A stretch of 43,793 nt of DNA, taken from Saprospiraceae bacterium. Lineage in GTDB: Bacteria > Bacteroidota > Bacteroidia > Chitinophagales > Saprospiraceae. Positions within the stretch are counted from its first letter, which is position 1, and each line of letters begins with the position of its first letter. Where the stretch lies: contig JABDMH010000104.1 of NCBI GenBank assembly GCA_013001595.1, positions 1 to 43,793 of the forward strand. Reading direction: 5' to 3'. Below, one piece after another: positions 17,206-26,634 of this stretch. The notes below the pieces were generated by a model. It searched no databases and was not told the DNA's origin. It saw nothing but the letters and a program-made list of their open reading frames with translations. The position numbers and the translations under genes were made by a program.

Positions 17206-17631
17206 ATGGATCGGATCACAATTATTATTAGCGCTGTCGTCTGGATCGCTAACTTGCTTATTGTGAAAGGAGGTGCCCGCTCGAACCCTCGACTTTTGAT
17301 GCATAGCTTTCTATGTACCAAGCATAGTAAGCAGCATGAAAAACACATCGATAGACTGGAAGGGAAGGACCTCACCACCTTGTCTTTCACTACAATAAGT
17401 GCTTTGCTTTTATATTATACCTGGGCAATGAACTTTTACCTCACTGTAGGGGGCATCCTTGGATCTGGTATCTTCTACATTGCTTTCCAGAAGGTGATGA
17501 TTCAACATCGAATAAAATGGCGTTCTAGAGGATTGAGCTCCGTCCGCTTGAGTACGTGGCTCCAGCGATGGGGCAGGCACTCTGAGGGATCTTTTTCATT
17601 GCTTTTTTTAAACGTACGTCAAGTAGTCTAA
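17206..17631 (+). CDS. Unknown membrane protein upstream of crtD
   Basis: A 141-residue open frame ending 4 bases before the crtD start. It has a hydrophobic N-terminal segment (about residues 4-19), a basic and histidine-rich middle (KHSKQHEKHIDRLEGKD) and a second and third hydrophobic stretch (about 60-95), then a basic tail. I do not recognise a family. The tight spacing suggests translational coupling with crtD, but the tail (RQVV after a Ser/Leu-rich stretch) looks less like a natural end, so the frame may be partly decayed. It is not a known carotenoid enzyme by sequence. Confidence 0.4.
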   Translation: MDRITIIISAVVWIANLLIVKGGARSNPRLLMHSFLCTKHSKQHEKHIDRLEGKDLTTLSFTTISALLLYYTWAMNFYLTVGGILGSGIFYIAFQKVMIQHRIKWRSRGLSSVRLSTWLQRWGRHSEGSFSLLFLNVRQVV

Positions 17632-17635
17632 GCCA

Positions 17636-19096
17636 ATGAAAGCCATAGTAATAGGTTCAGGAATTGCCGGTTTGGCCAGTGCCATTCGACTTCGTAAGAA
17701 AGGTTATGAATTGCAGGTTTTTGAGACTAATAATTATACAGGTGGTAAACTTCATGCTATTAAGGAAAAGGGGTATCGCTTTGACATGGGTCCTTCCCTA
17801 TTTACCATGCCGCATCTGGTAGATGAACTATTCGAACTTCATGATATTGATCCCCGTAAACATTTTAACTACCACCGAAAAAGTACGGTTTGTAATTACT
17901 TCTGGGAGGACAATACCAGGTTTACTGTTCCATCAGATGATGAAGCTTTTGTGAGTGCTGCGGCAGAGCGTTTTGACGTTTCAAAAGAGAAACTGAGTTC
18001 TTACCTAAAGCGCAATAAGAACAAGTATGACCTGACAGCTGGGATTTTCCTGAACAAATCCCTGCACAAATGGGATACCTTTCTCTCGTTGAATACACTA
18101 AAATCATTGCTCCAAGCTTATAAACTAGATTTAAGCAGTACACTTAACGAGGTGAATGAGGGGTATTTTGATAATACAAAATTGGTGCAACTGTTTAATC
18201 GATACGCCACCTATAATGGTTCCTCACCTTACAAAACACCAGGTATCATGTCATTGATACCTCACTTGGAAATGCATTTTGGTACTTTTTATCCTGAAGG
18301 AGGCATGCATTCCATTTCACAAAGTTTACATAAACTGAGTGATGCTTTAGGAGTACAAATTAACCTTAATGAGGGTGTGACAAAAATCATGACCGAAAAT
18401 AACCGTGCTACCGGTGTCTTGACCACTGTCGGTGAATATAAAGCAGATGTGATTGTATCCAACATGGATATTTTTTCGACCTACAAACGGTTGTTGCCAA
18501 GGAGCAACCACCCTCAGAAAATCTTGGACCAAGAGCGCTCAAGTTCTGCATTGATCTTTTATTGGGGAATAAAAGATAAATTTCCTGAACTGGATTTACA
18601 TAATATCTTCTTCAGTGAAGACTATCCGGGTGAATTTGCAAAGCTATTCGAGGAGAAAGACTTGCACAATGATCCGACAGTTTATGTTAACATCACTAGT
18701 AAAGAAGATGCAGCAGACGCTCCTGAAGGCTGTGAAAATTGGTTTGTAATGATTAATGCACCAGGAAACTTTGGTCAGGATTGGGAGCAGTTGAAAGCCC
18801 GTGCTAGAAAGAATATATTAATGAAGTTGAGTAGAATCTTGAACCGAGACATCGAAGAGTTGATCGACTTTGAATCGGTGTTAGAACCCATCACAATCGA
18901 GGAAAAAACCAGTTCTCATAGAGGTTCTCTTTATGGAACATCCAGCAACTCCAAGTTCTCGGCTTTCTTGAGGCATGCTAATTTTTCAAGTAGATATAAG
19001 GGCTTGTATTTTTGTGGTGGGTCGGTTCATCCTGGAGGTGGCATTCCTTTATGTCTGCTTTCCGCCAAAATTATGACAGACCTTATACCTTCATGA
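17636..19096 (+). CDS. crtD: 1-hydroxycarotenoid 3,4-desaturase (CrtD-type)
   Basis: A 486-residue FAD enzyme of the CrtI/CrtD family. The dinucleotide motif VIGSGIAGLASAIRLRKKG is at the N-terminus, then YTGGKLHAI and YRFDMGPSLFTMP. The C-terminal signature is FCGGSVHPGGGIPLCLLSAKI; the GGSVHPGGGIPL form and LFNRYATYNGSSPYKTPGIM resemble CrtD of Bacteroidota rather than the phytoene desaturase CrtI. It would add the 3',4' double bond to the acyclic end after hydration by CruF. The stop overlaps the cruF start (ATGA at 19093-19096), so they are translationally coupled. A CrtI role cannot be excluded without a tree, but the neighbours favour CrtD. Confidence 0.82.
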   Translation: MKAIVIGSGIAGLASAIRLRKKGYELQVFETNNYTGGKLHAIKEKGYRFDMGPSLFTMPHLVDELFELHDIDPRKHFNYHRKSTVCNYFWEDNTRFTVPSDDEAFVSAAAERFDVSKEKLSSYLKRNKNKYDLTAGIFLNKSLHKWDTFLSLNTLKSLLQAYKLDLSSTLNEVNEGYFDNTKLVQLFNRYATYNGSSPYKTPGIMSLIPHLEMHFGTFYPEGGMHSISQSLHKLSDALGVQINLNEGVTKIMTENNRATGVLTTVGEYKADVIVSNMDIFSTYKRLLPRSNHPQKILDQERSSSALIFYWGIKDKFPELDLHNIFFSEDYPGEFAKLFEEKDLHNDPTVYVNITSKEDAADAPEGCENWFVMINAPGNFGQDWEQLKARARKNILMKLSRILNRDIEELIDFESVLEPITIEEKTSSHRGSLYGTSSNSKFSAFLRHANFSSRYKGLYFCGGSVHPGGGIPLCLLSAKIMTDLIPS

Positions 19097-19743
19097 ACCT
19101 ACTTTCAACATACAGAGCCAAAGAATTGTGCTCAATATTTTTAGTCTGGTTGTTTACAGTTTCAGGTATAATTGGTATGTCTGTGGGTTATTACGAGTGG
19201 TTCATAATGAAGACCCCTCTAAACCTGATGTTATTGTTTACTCTACTGCTTATTAATTTTCCTATTTGTAGTGCCAGAAGCATCAGCCTTACCATCTTTT
19301 TCTTTCTCACTGGTTTTGCAGCAGAATGGGTGGGCGTTCATTACGGGCTTTTGTTCGGTGCTTATCATTATGGTGATAATTTGGGATATAAAGTTGATGG
19401 CATTCCTTTGCTTATTGGTATCAACTGGGCCTTGCTTACACTTTCTACAGCAGCCATTAGTCAACACTATGTTTCGAACAAATGGTTGAGGGCTGCTTTT
19501 GGTGCATTTTTGATGATAGCACTTGACTTTTTTATTGAACCAGCCGCTCCTTTATTTGATTTCTGGTATTGGGACATTGGCCATGCACCAGTGCAAAATT
19601 TTGTAGCCTGGTTCGGCATCGCTTTTGTACTCCATACGGTCTATGTGAAGTCAAATATTATAGGCATGTTCAGAATTTCAGCACATGTTTTTCTTGCACA
19701 ATTAGTATTTTTCATTTATTTCTCCTTCTATCATGGTATATGA
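19093..19743 (+). CDS. cruF: Carotenoid 1,2-hydratase, CruF type
   Basis: I choose the ATG at 19093, which overlaps the crtD stop by four bases, giving 216 residues; an in-frame start upstream at 19012 would lie inside crtD. The protein is hydrophobic with about six or seven membrane segments and has the CruF/DUF422 core LLFGAYHYGDNLGYKVDGIP followed by LLIGINWALL, and later DFFIEPAAPLFDFWYW. CruF adds water across the C1',2' bond of the psi end of gamma-carotene or lycopene in the membrane, as in saproxanthin and myxol synthesis. It overlaps crtY by 11 bases, so crtD-cruF-crtY is a tight operon. Confidence 0.88.
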   Translation: MNLLSTYRAKELCSIFLVWLFTVSGIIGMSVGYYEWFIMKTPLNLMLLFTLLLINFPICSARSISLTIFFFLTGFAAEWVGVHYGLLFGAYHYGDNLGYKVDGIPLLIGINWALLTLSTAAISQHYVSNKWLRAAFGAFLMIALDFFIEPAAPLFDFWYWDIGHAPVQNFVAWFGIAFVLHTVYVKSNIIGMFRISAHVFLAQLVFFIYFSFYHGI

Positions 19744-20881
19744 TTACGCAATTATCGGTGCTGGGGCCGCTGGTCTACAGTTAGCTCTGGCTATGACGGA
19801 AGATGCATTTTTCGCAGATAAGAACATACTGATCTTAGAGCCAGACAGTAAAGTTGTGAATGATAAAACTTGGAGTTTTTGGGAAAAAGGAAGGGGCAAA
19901 TACGATGACATATTGTTTGCTGCATGGGATACTGCCTTGTTTTATGGTGGAGGAAAACAACTTGAACTGCCGTTGGGTGAGTATCAATACAAAACCTTGC
20001 GAGCTATAGATTTTTACAACTACGCCAAGGGTCAATTCCAAAAGAACTCAAACATTACCTGGATAAGCGAAGAGGTAGTAGACATAAAGGAGGGTGATTA
20101 TGTAAATATTTCTGCGCAGAATCAATATACTGCGCAATATGTGTTCGATAGTCGATTAACTATTAGCCTTGAAGCGCTCCAGAGATCTAATGGAGTACTG
20201 CAGCATTTTTTGGGATGGGAAATAAAGGCGATGGCAGAAGTATTTGATCCAAATAGTTTTACCATGATGGATTATCGTTTGAAATATGGAGAAACAGCAA
20301 GCTTTACGTATGTATTGCCGAGCAGTAAAACAAAGGCTTTGGTAGAGTTTACGTTCTTTTCTCCTGACCCTGTGGAAAAGGAAGAATACGAGCAAATGTT
20401 GGGTCGGTATATTGCCGAGCATTTGCAAGTAGACAAATATTCCATTGAGGCAGTAGAGCAAGGCGTTATCCCTATGTTTGATTACCCTTTTCACAGTCAT
20501 AGCACTGACAGAATTATCAAGATAGGTACCGCTGGTGGGTGGGTCAAAGCTTCCTCAGGATATTCATTCAAAAGCAGTGGTAACAAGTGTAAACGACTAG
20601 TCGAAAACATCAAGAAGAAGAAGCCGCTTACGACAGGACTGTACTCCAAAAGACATGCGCTATATGATAGCACTTTTTTGAAAGTATTAGAAAAGGAAAA
20701 TCACTTGGGGGAAGACATATTTACAATCATGTACTCAGAGAATGATATTGAAACGGTATTCGCCTTTTTGGATGAAGAAACCAGTTTCTTGCAGGAGGTA
20801 GGTTTGATGAACACCCTCCCGAAAGCCAAGTTTGGTAAAGCAATGGCATCCGTAGTACTGAGTTTGGGTAGATCGGCCTAG
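19733..20881 (+). CDS. crtY: Lycopene cyclase, CrtY type
   Basis: A 382-residue flavoprotein of the CrtY/CrtL family. It begins with YDYAIIGAGAAGLQLALAM (NAD(P)/FAD fold), has YVFDSRL, GVLQHFLGWEIKA, FTYVLPSSKTKALVEFTFF, and closes with IGTAGGWVKASSGYSFKSSG. These are in the order and spacing of bacterial CrtY. It forms the beta rings of gamma- and beta-carotene, so it feeds both the retinal branch (Blh) and the monocyclic xanthophyll branch (CruF, CrtD). It starts within the last codons of cruF. The last gene of the operon, it faces a convergent crtA-like gene 277 bp away. Confidence 0.9.
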   Translation: MVYDYAIIGAGAAGLQLALAMTEDAFFADKNILILEPDSKVVNDKTWSFWEKGRGKYDDILFAAWDTALFYGGGKQLELPLGEYQYKTLRAIDFYNYAKGQFQKNSNITWISEEVVDIKEGDYVNISAQNQYTAQYVFDSRLTISLEALQRSNGVLQHFLGWEIKAMAEVFDPNSFTMMDYRLKYGETASFTYVLPSSKTKALVEFTFFSPDPVEKEEYEQMLGRYIAEHLQVDKYSIEAVEQGVIPMFDYPFHSHSTDRIIKIGTAGGWVKASSGYSFKSSGNKCKRLVENIKKKKPLTTGLYSKRHALYDSTFLKVLEKENHLGEDIFTIMYSENDIETVFAFLDEETSFLQEVGLMNTLPKAKFGKAMASVVLSLGRSA

Positions 20882-21158
20882 GGGGGCGTCATTCCGCTTT
20901 GGGTGTTTGCTGCGTTTCTTGACGACACGCTCATTATATCACCGAGTCCAGCGGTTGCATCGGCCAAAATTAGCAACACGTGGATTACCTCTAAAAGAGC
21001 GGAGGCCAGTATTCTGGCTTTCTATCTTGCACTTCCCTGCGTTGGAGACTCGCACCGTCTTCTCAATGTCTTTCAATTCGCAACATAGATCTTGCAACTC
21101 AAAACTTTCATCGGCAGAATGCCGGCCACCACCTTTCGATTTGTGACTCCCAACCCCA

Positions 21159-21866
21159 CTACACCAATTCCTCTAATCCTTTCAATTCCTTGAAATCCCC
21201 TTCTATCCTGTAGGGCACGAATCGGGCAAATAATTCTTCTTTGTACCAATTCAATTCTTTCGTCATTTTAATCGCTTTTATGTGATCTTTACTACCATAT
21301 GCAAAATCCAGCATTGCGGCTTCGTTTTCCCAAACGCTAAGGGTCGCCATTTGGATGAGGGGCCACTCTCCGACACCCTTGGTATATATCAATCCTGTGG
21401 CATTTGCTAACGATTTTTGTGAAGTGGGTACGTAGTTCCAAAATGTTCTAAGCTTGGATTTTTTTATCGTGGCGCGGGTTAAAATGAGTCGAGGCAACCG
21501 TTGATCCTGGGAGGTAGTAAACGGTGTGAATGGATTTTTTCCATCCCAGGTACCATGACTAGTTATATTGCGCAAATAGAGAGTGGATGATTCTGCTGAC
21601 TTTGCACAGTACTTATGGAAGAAAGGTGACGACTTAGTAAAGAGTTGAGCGGCTTCTTCATTTTCCCAAATTTGAAGTAGGGTGTAAATGGACCAGTCTG
21701 GCCAGGGATTGAAACCGAACCCCCTGCCACTCCCCATCAATTTATAGAACTGTTGGCCACTGATATTTGCTAGAGAAGCATGTCCAAATTGCATCATGAA
21801 GAAGGCCCATATTTTGGATTGTGATTTTATGAGTTTGAAAAAAGATATCGTAGTGACTTGTGCCAT
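21159..21866 (-). CDS. crtA: Spheroidene monooxygenase-like carotenoid ketolase (CrtA)
   Basis: Taking the Met at 21866 (MAQVTTISFF) gives 235 residues, close to the usual CrtA core; the longer frame from 21917 adds a poor 17-residue extension. CrtA features are visible: GSGRGFGFNPWPDWSIYTLL, the Y-x-E-type AAQLFTKSSPFFHKYCAKSAE region, GTWDGKNPF, RPRxILTRATIKKSKLRTFW, and the end WPLIQMATLSVWENEAAML followed by WYKEELFARFVPY. CrtA from purple bacteria adds a keto group at C-2 of 1-hydroxy/methoxy, 3,4-desaturated carotenoids. That is just the end group made by CruF and CrtD here, so a 2'-keto monocyclic carotenoid is a logical product. It is convergent with crtY, so it has its own promoter. 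Confidence 0.8.
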   Translation of the reverse strand: MAQVTTISFFKLIKSQSKIWAFFMMQFGHASLANISGQQFYKLMGSGRGFGFNPWPDWSIYTLLQIWENEEAAQLFTKSSPFFHKYCAKSAESSTLYLRNITSHGTWDGKNPFTPFTTSQDQRLPRLILTRATIKKSKLRTFWNYVPTSQKSLANATGLIYTKGVGEWPLIQMATLSVWENEAAMLDFAYGSKDHIKAIKMTKELNWYKEELFARFVPYRIEGDFKELKGLEELV

Positions 21867-22409
21867 AATAGGAGATACAAATTTGCATAACATAAAGTTT
21901 AACTGGAGCTCTGTCAAGCAATTGTGTTAGTGAATTTCAATCTGATTTTTGATGAAGTTCGAGGCCTACCTGGCGAGGCCCTTCGAACGGGCTCAAAAAC
22001 AGACAGAGCCAGGATTAGTGCAATATGTGTAGTACAGCAGCCTAGCATACATAGTATGCGAGAGATCCGCGATATTGAGAACTAAGATGAAAGAAGATGT
22101 TGTTGAAAGTAATAGAGAAATTGCTTGCAGGGCGCTAAATTTCGATCCATCGGTGTTATTGTGGATCTCGATATAGCCCCACACAAAATGTAGTGCAAGC
22201 CAACTTTAGTGGTTGAATTTTGTCAAGTTAAGGCGAGGGCCGATCATCTTCCTTTTACAATGTCGAATGCAATGAAGAATGCAAAAATCAGTATTTCCTA
22301 TATGTACACAAGACTCTTAATCTTCAGTATATCATTTTTGGTAGCAATTCCATCCTTTTGCCAAAATCAATCGATGGTACATAAAGTATTGGCAGATGGA
22401 TGATGGTGA
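21867..22409. other. 543-bp spacer with one truncated signal-peptide frame
   Basis: Contains a hairpin (GTTCGAGGCC... near 21957, CTTCGAAC near 21981-21988) without a T-run and the short frame at 22302-22403. No complete gene was found. Confidence 0.4.
22302..22403 (+). pseudogene. Truncated start of a secreted protein
   Basis: A 33-codon frame begins MYTRLLIFSISFLVAIPSFC and looks like a full signal peptide with a Gln after it, but it stops after about ten mature residues. This fits the 5' remnant of a secreted protein gene whose body is lost. A chance hydrophobic frame is possible. Confidence 0.3.
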
Positions 22410-23438
22410 CTAGTGCTGACTTACCCTAATGGGAAATCTCATCTGCTGAACCAATGCCTCAAATCGAGGATCTTGCCTAATGGGATCATACCAGGGCTCG
22501 ATTTGTATGAAGATGATGAACCAAGATTTCTCCCGGTATGCTTGTTCCAATAAATCAAGAGCTTGATCATGCTCGCCGATGCCAATGTGAATAAATGCAC
22601 GTTGGACGGGTGGCAAATACTTTTCCTGGGCAGCATCGGTGTAAAAATCTGCCATGAACTTGGCGGGTTTGTACATACCAGCCATACCCAGTGCATGGCC
22701 GAGTCCACCCCCTACTTCGACCAGTCCATCGGAAAGTGTAAAGGCCTTCTCATAGGTCTTTATCGACTTGTCATAGTCTTCCAATTCTATGTATGCCATA
22801 CCAAGCCAGTCATAGCCCCAGGGCACAGAAGGGTCTTGTGCGATGGTTTCCAGCATCAGGTCACGCAATTCTGTATTTCGCCTTGCAAAGTAGAGCAGAG
22901 ATCCTCTTCCGATCTGGTAGTCGCCTGATGGATCCAATTCCATGATGGTATCTGACTGCAGCATTGCTAGATCAAAACGACCCGTGGTCGCACAAAGTAA
23001 GAGTGAGTACCAATGGCGGACCGCTGGATCAAGTGGATCGGTGTTGATCGCCATTTCAAAAGCGCGGCGAGCTTCGGCCCAATTCCAATCGAGGAAGTGC
23101 ATAATCCCGTTCAAGGTGATGCTCTTACAACTCAACGAATCGATTTGCCAAGCCTGTTTGGTGGCAGCTAGTGCTTGGGGCATGGTTTCTTCTCGCGAAG
23201 ACAGACCAAAAATGTAGCGAAAGACATTCATCTCGGCCAAACCCAACATGGCCGTTACATCTACTGAATCGGTCTTTAGCTTATTGTGTAACTCTTGAGC
23301 GATCTTTTCATTCTCTAACCTAAACTTACTGCCCATAGAAGAGAGCAACTCCACATCGGGATTCGCTCTGCCTGCATCTGAACAAGAGGACATACAGATC
23401 CATACAGCGCAGATGAAAACTGTTAGTAGACGATTCAT
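22410..23438 (-). CDS. TPR-repeat lipoprotein
   Basis: A 342-residue protein with a lipoprotein signal (MNRLLTVFICAVWICMSSC; the lipobox Cys is at 19). The rest is built of helix pairs with TPR spacing, for example FEMAINTDPLDPAVRHWYSL, YDWLGMAYIELEDYDKSIKT and YEKAFTLSDG. The C-terminal block PPVQRAFIHIGIGEHDQALD and WYDPIRQDPRFEALVQQM is the same as the tail found in TPR regions of bacterial cyclase- or regulator-linked proteins. It is probably a peripheral scaffolding protein in the periplasm; no enzyme domain is attached. It is a lone gene, convergent with no neighbour. Confidence 0.75.
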   Translation of the reverse strand: MNRLLTVFICAVWICMSSCSDAGRANPDVELLSSMGSKFRLENEKIAQELHNKLKTDSVDVTAMLGLAEMNVFRYIFGLSSREETMPQALAATKQAWQIDSLSCKSITLNGIMHFLDWNWAEARRAFEMAINTDPLDPAVRHWYSLLLCATTGRFDLAMLQSDTIMELDPSGDYQIGRGSLLYFARRNTELRDLMLETIAQDPSVPWGYDWLGMAYIELEDYDKSIKTYEKAFTLSDGLVEVGGGLGHALGMAGMYKPAKFMADFYTDAAQEKYLPPVQRAFIHIGIGEHDQALDLLEQAYREKSWFIIFIQIEPWYDPIRQDPRFEALVQQMRFPIRVSQH

Positions 23439-23699
23439 TATTTGGTCGGTATAGTCGAGCCATATTACAGTCCTGAGAGACTCAGCAGCAAAGATGCGAT
23501 AAATGCTTTAGAAGCGCTCAATCAAGGCTGATTGCAAGGGAAGAAGGTATAATAGGCATAGTCTTGGTCTCACAAGCAATTGATGATCTGAAATACTACC
23601 TCTTAAGTAAAGGACCTCTGAGGGGTAGCTTTGGACTTCGCGATTTCAAGGAATAACGGACTAAAGGCAACTATTCAAGGTCAGATGCCGTTTACCTTC

Positions 23700-23727
23700 T
23701 TGGTAAAGGTATTAATCTAATATCTTG
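23700..23727 (+). promoter_or_regulatory. Possible Bacteroidota-type promoter of the cold-shock gene
   Basis: TTG at 23700-23702 and TATCTTG at 23721-23727 are 18 bases apart, close to the Bacteroidota TTG / TAnnTTTG promoter with one mismatch. It lies 27 bases before the cold-shock start codon. A 6-bp inverted repeat (TTTACC/GGTAAA) overlaps the -33 part. Positioning by eye only. Confidence 0.4.
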
Positions 23728-23753
23728 CCTCTTTATTTTTATAATGTTTAACA

Positions 23754-23948
23754 ATGAATAACGGTACGGTAAAATTTTTTAATGACGCCAAAGGCTTTGG
23801 ATTTATAACACCTGACGATAACGGAAAGGATGTTTTTGTTCATGTAAATGGCTTAAACGGTAGTTCACTTGCTGAAGGAGACAAGGTCTCGTATGATCTT
23901 GAGGAAGGACGTAAAGGAATGAATGCGGTGAACGTCACTGTGCTATAA
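23754..23948 (+). CDS. Cold-shock domain protein (CspA family)
   Basis: A 64-residue single cold-shock domain. RNP1 is KGFGFI and RNP2 is VFVHVNG, both intact, in the order [20 protein letters not shown] then [13 protein letters not shown]. It binds single-stranded RNA and acts as an RNA chaperone in the cytoplasm. The length is typical. A promoter-like sequence is just upstream and an intrinsic terminator just downstream, so it is a one-gene unit. Confidence 0.95.
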   Translation: MNNGTVKFFNDAKGFGFITPDDNGKDVFVHVNGLNGSSLAEGDKVSYDLEEGRKGMNAVNVTVL

Positions 23949-23975
23949 TAGTAGCATAACGTTAAAATTACATGT

Positions 23976-24006
23976 GCCCATTAACTTTTTAATGGGCTTT
24001 TTTTTT
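23976..24006 (+). terminator. Intrinsic terminator of the cold-shock gene
   Basis: GCCCATTA at 23976-23983 pairs perfectly with TAATGGGC at 23990-23997 across a 6-base loop, followed by a run of nine T. It is 28 bases after the stop codon. This is the clearest rho-independent terminator in the window. Confidence 0.9.
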
Positions 24007-24151
24007 ACAGTTCGGATAAATGTAAGACTAGAATATAAAGAAAATGCAGTTGGCGCTGCTTTTCGCATTCGTGTCGAGAAATGTAGGTTTTACAGGAATT
24101 ATTCACATACTGGGATCAAGAGAAAAGTACCCATCATAGAAAAGGATTATC

Positions 24152-24949
24152 ATGTGGTTGAACGTATCCTGCCTACTTGAATTCCAGAATCCTGTTCCAA
24201 CACCGTTTATGATGATGCTGCGACCACGGAGTGGTCAGCAGCAATGGATCATACGTGAAGAATATGTGCTATCACCGAGAGTTCCCGTACATGAATTCAC
24301 TGATATGTTCGGTAACCTGTGTCAACGACTGGTTGCACCGGCAGGAAACTTTTCAGTGCAAACCTCTGCTGAGGTAGAAACCGCAGACTCATCCGATACT
24401 GCGCCAGGGGCACCATTTATCCAAGTGCAGCAATTGCCTAATGAAACGCTACCTTTTCTGCATCCGAGCCGGTATTGTGAATCTGATCGATTTACTGAAA
24501 TGGCTGCATCACTTGTAAGGGGCCTTTACTCCGGATACGATCAATGTGCCACCATCGTTGAGTATATCCGAAATACGATCCAGCTGACACCCGGTGCCGG
24601 ACAGCAGATTATTAGTGCTTCAGAGTTAAATCAGTTGGGCCGTGGAGTTTGCCGGGATATGGCCCATTTGGGAATAGCTTGTGCCCGAGCGCTCTCCATA
24701 CCGGCACGAATGGTTGTGGGCTATCTTGAGGGCCTCGAACCGATGGATTTACACGCATGGTTTGAGGTCTATGTTGGAAATCGCTGGTACACCTTCGATC
24801 CAACACAACCTGACTTAAAGGGAGGTCGCATCGCAATCGCATTTGGCCGTGATGCAGCCGACGTGGCCATCTTCACACAGTTCGGAAATCCAGTTGAACT
24901 CTTGAATATGAATGTCAAAGTTGAACGGATGCCAGAACGGGGGCACTAA
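24152..24949 (+). CDS. Transglutaminase-like (papain-fold) protein
   Basis: A 265-residue cytoplasmic protein. The N-terminal half is the beta-sandwich found before bacterial transglutaminase domains ([18 protein letters not shown]). The catalytic triad is in place: C167 in [20 protein letters not shown]201 in [12 protein letters not shown] and D216 in WYTFDPTQ. Members of this family act as cysteine proteases or amide hydrolases or transferases, often with unknown substrates. No adjacent ATP-grasp, alpha-E or circularly permuted partner genes, with which related proteins are often linked, are seen. The ATG at 24152 is favoured because the fold begins at once. Confidence 0.85.
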   Translation: MWLNVSCLLEFQNPVPTPFMMMLRPRSGQQQWIIREEYVLSPRVPVHEFTDMFGNLCQRLVAPAGNFSVQTSAEVETADSSDTAPGAPFIQVQQLPNETLPFLHPSRYCESDRFTEMAASLVRGLYSGYDQCATIVEYIRNTIQLTPGAGQQIISASELNQLGRGVCRDMAHLGIACARALSIPARMVVGYLEGLEPMDLHAWFEVYVGNRWYTFDPTQPDLKGGRIAIAFGRDAADVAIFTQFGNPVELLNMNVKVERMPERGH

Positions 24950-25539
24950 AAATCGCAATAAGGGACGACCTAACTCCGACTGGTCTCGCCCGGTTGTTGA
25001 AAAAATGAATATTCCATAGGAAAAACACTTATCAGTATGTTCCACAACTCTTCTGAATTCCCTATGAGTGTGCTCTAAAAGGTATCCTAGCCTGAAGTCA
25101 CAAGTAACACAAATAATACGGAAGAATTGTGCAGGTCTTTTTTCTAGGGCCGAACAAGTTTTGAAAAGTACAATGATGGGTTCACTTCTTATCATGGACT
25201 CTTTATGACTGTGTATTCTGAGAAGGATTGCGGTTTCTCTAGAGATTCTTTTCCATTATTCTACACTACCCATCAAGACTGAGGTTAAAAAGTTCAATAA
25301 TGGACTTATCTTGATACCAAGTTTGGGAACAAGCACTTGCTCAGTCGAGTTCCGAATCTGTTTGCTGGAACATTTTTCCGCTGTTCTTCAACCCTAGTAG
25401 TTGATTAGAATGGCACCAACCACGAGAATAATGGCGACTGACCGGTCAAAAATTGCTTTAGTGGGAGATGCATATAGGGACGGCGATCAGCAGATATGGT
25501 CAAGCGTCTAATTATCAATCAATCCATAAAATAGGGAGC
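24950..25539. other. 590-bp spacer, nothing recognised
   Basis: The longest spacer in the window. Frames are broken on both strands, and no RNA gene or terminator was recognised. The last 20 bases contain GGGAGC just before the next start, which may act as the ribosome site. Confidence 0.45.
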
Positions 25540-26433
25540 ATGATAAAAGCACTCCTAATTATTTCAGGAAGTATTCTTATTGGCTTTCAATTTGGATGCT
25601 CTGGGGAATCTTCATTCTCAGAAGAGATCCATTTTTATATCGACCAGAACCACAAAAGCGAAGCTCCCGTGGAGAAGCTAACCTATGGTCTATTTATTAA
25701 CGCTCCGTGGGAGAATGGAGGGGTTTTGTATCTCAACTTCCCCGAGCATCTAGAATATAATCCGGTGGGTAATACAATTCTGCGCCATTTTGATACGATT
25801 CCCAATCCATGGATCATTTCACCTGATCGAAAACAAGCGTCATACAAGGTTCAGAGTCTGGCATTGAAGGATGTGTATGTGGAATCCTTTTCACGAGTGA
25901 TGAATGCACAGGACCTCCCTGCTGATGCACAGGGAGTGCATGTTGCCATGAGAATCAGCAATTTTGGATCTACGAAACTTCCTGTAATACGCCCACTCAT
26001 CTGCAATCAGTTCAAAGGTCTGACCGGTTTTCCACAGCGACATCATGATTTTCGACATAACTACATCGTAATTGATGGTCAGATCACTTCTCTTGCCGAT
26101 CTTCCCACTGAGAATATGGACACTGAATTTAAGGGTTGTGTGGTCAAAGCATGTCCGCAGAGGGATACGCGTGCTGAAAGGAACGGGGGTCTGATAGAAA
26201 AGGACATGGACGCTGCGTTATCCATCGTTACCTCAAAGGATAACAAACGAAAATTGATCATATGGTGGAGTCCCGGAAAAAGTATGATTGCCAATGCATT
26301 TATTCCCTGCATCCATGCTGATCCCTATTTTGGGACTTTGGAACCAGGGGAAGAGACAGAAGCACAGGGACTCATTCTTTTTACAGAGGGTGAAGTTGAG
26401 CCCATAGTTGACTTTTTACTAAAGATTCAATAG
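25540..26433 (+). CDS. Lipoprotein of unknown function
   Basis: From the ATG at 25540, preceded by AGGGAGC, the protein is 297 residues. An in-frame start at 25468 would put 24 polar residues before the signal peptide and is less likely. The N-terminus MIKALLIISGSILIGFQFGC is a lipoprotein signal with Cys at 20. The mature part looks beta-rich (GVLYLNFPEHLEYNPVGNT, ISNFGSTKLPVIRPLIC, LIIWWSPGKSMIANAFIPC), with internal cysteines in pairs (around CNQF and CVVKAC). No family was recognised. It could be an extracytoplasmic sugar-binding or hydrolytic domain, but I cannot support either. No neighbour within 500 bp upstream. Confidence 0.6.
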   Translation: MIKALLIISGSILIGFQFGCSGESSFSEEIHFYIDQNHKSEAPVEKLTYGLFINAPWENGGVLYLNFPEHLEYNPVGNTILRHFDTIPNPWIISPDRKQASYKVQSLALKDVYVESFSRVMNAQDLPADAQGVHVAMRISNFGSTKLPVIRPLICNQFKGLTGFPQRHHDFRHNYIVIDGQITSLADLPTENMDTEFKGCVVKACPQRDTRAERNGGLIEKDMDAALSIVTSKDNKRKLIIWWSPGKSMIANAFIPCIHADPYFGTLEPGEETEAQGLILFTEGEVEPIVDFLLKIQ

Positions 26434-26634
26434 AAGAACTTTCTTGCTTCAATAACAAAAAGCCTTCACAGGGATGTGCAAGGGTGTAGATAAGGAAAGG
26501 AACCAGGAGAATAAGAGCCTTCACCACCTCTTAACTCCGGCAAGTTGGACCTTCACGCTATACTAAAACGCTGTTAATCAATCGAATTAGGGGTTAATAG
26601 AATAGGTTGATATATCCCCCAAAACCGGGTGTTG

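Noticed and set aside
17270-17300. Stretch resembling a tRNA T-loop (GGTTCGAG on minus)
   Set aside because: The flanking bases do not form the T-stem or an acceptor stem.
21957-21988. Hairpin after crtA start region as a terminator
   Set aside because: Stem is interrupted and no T-run follows on either strand.
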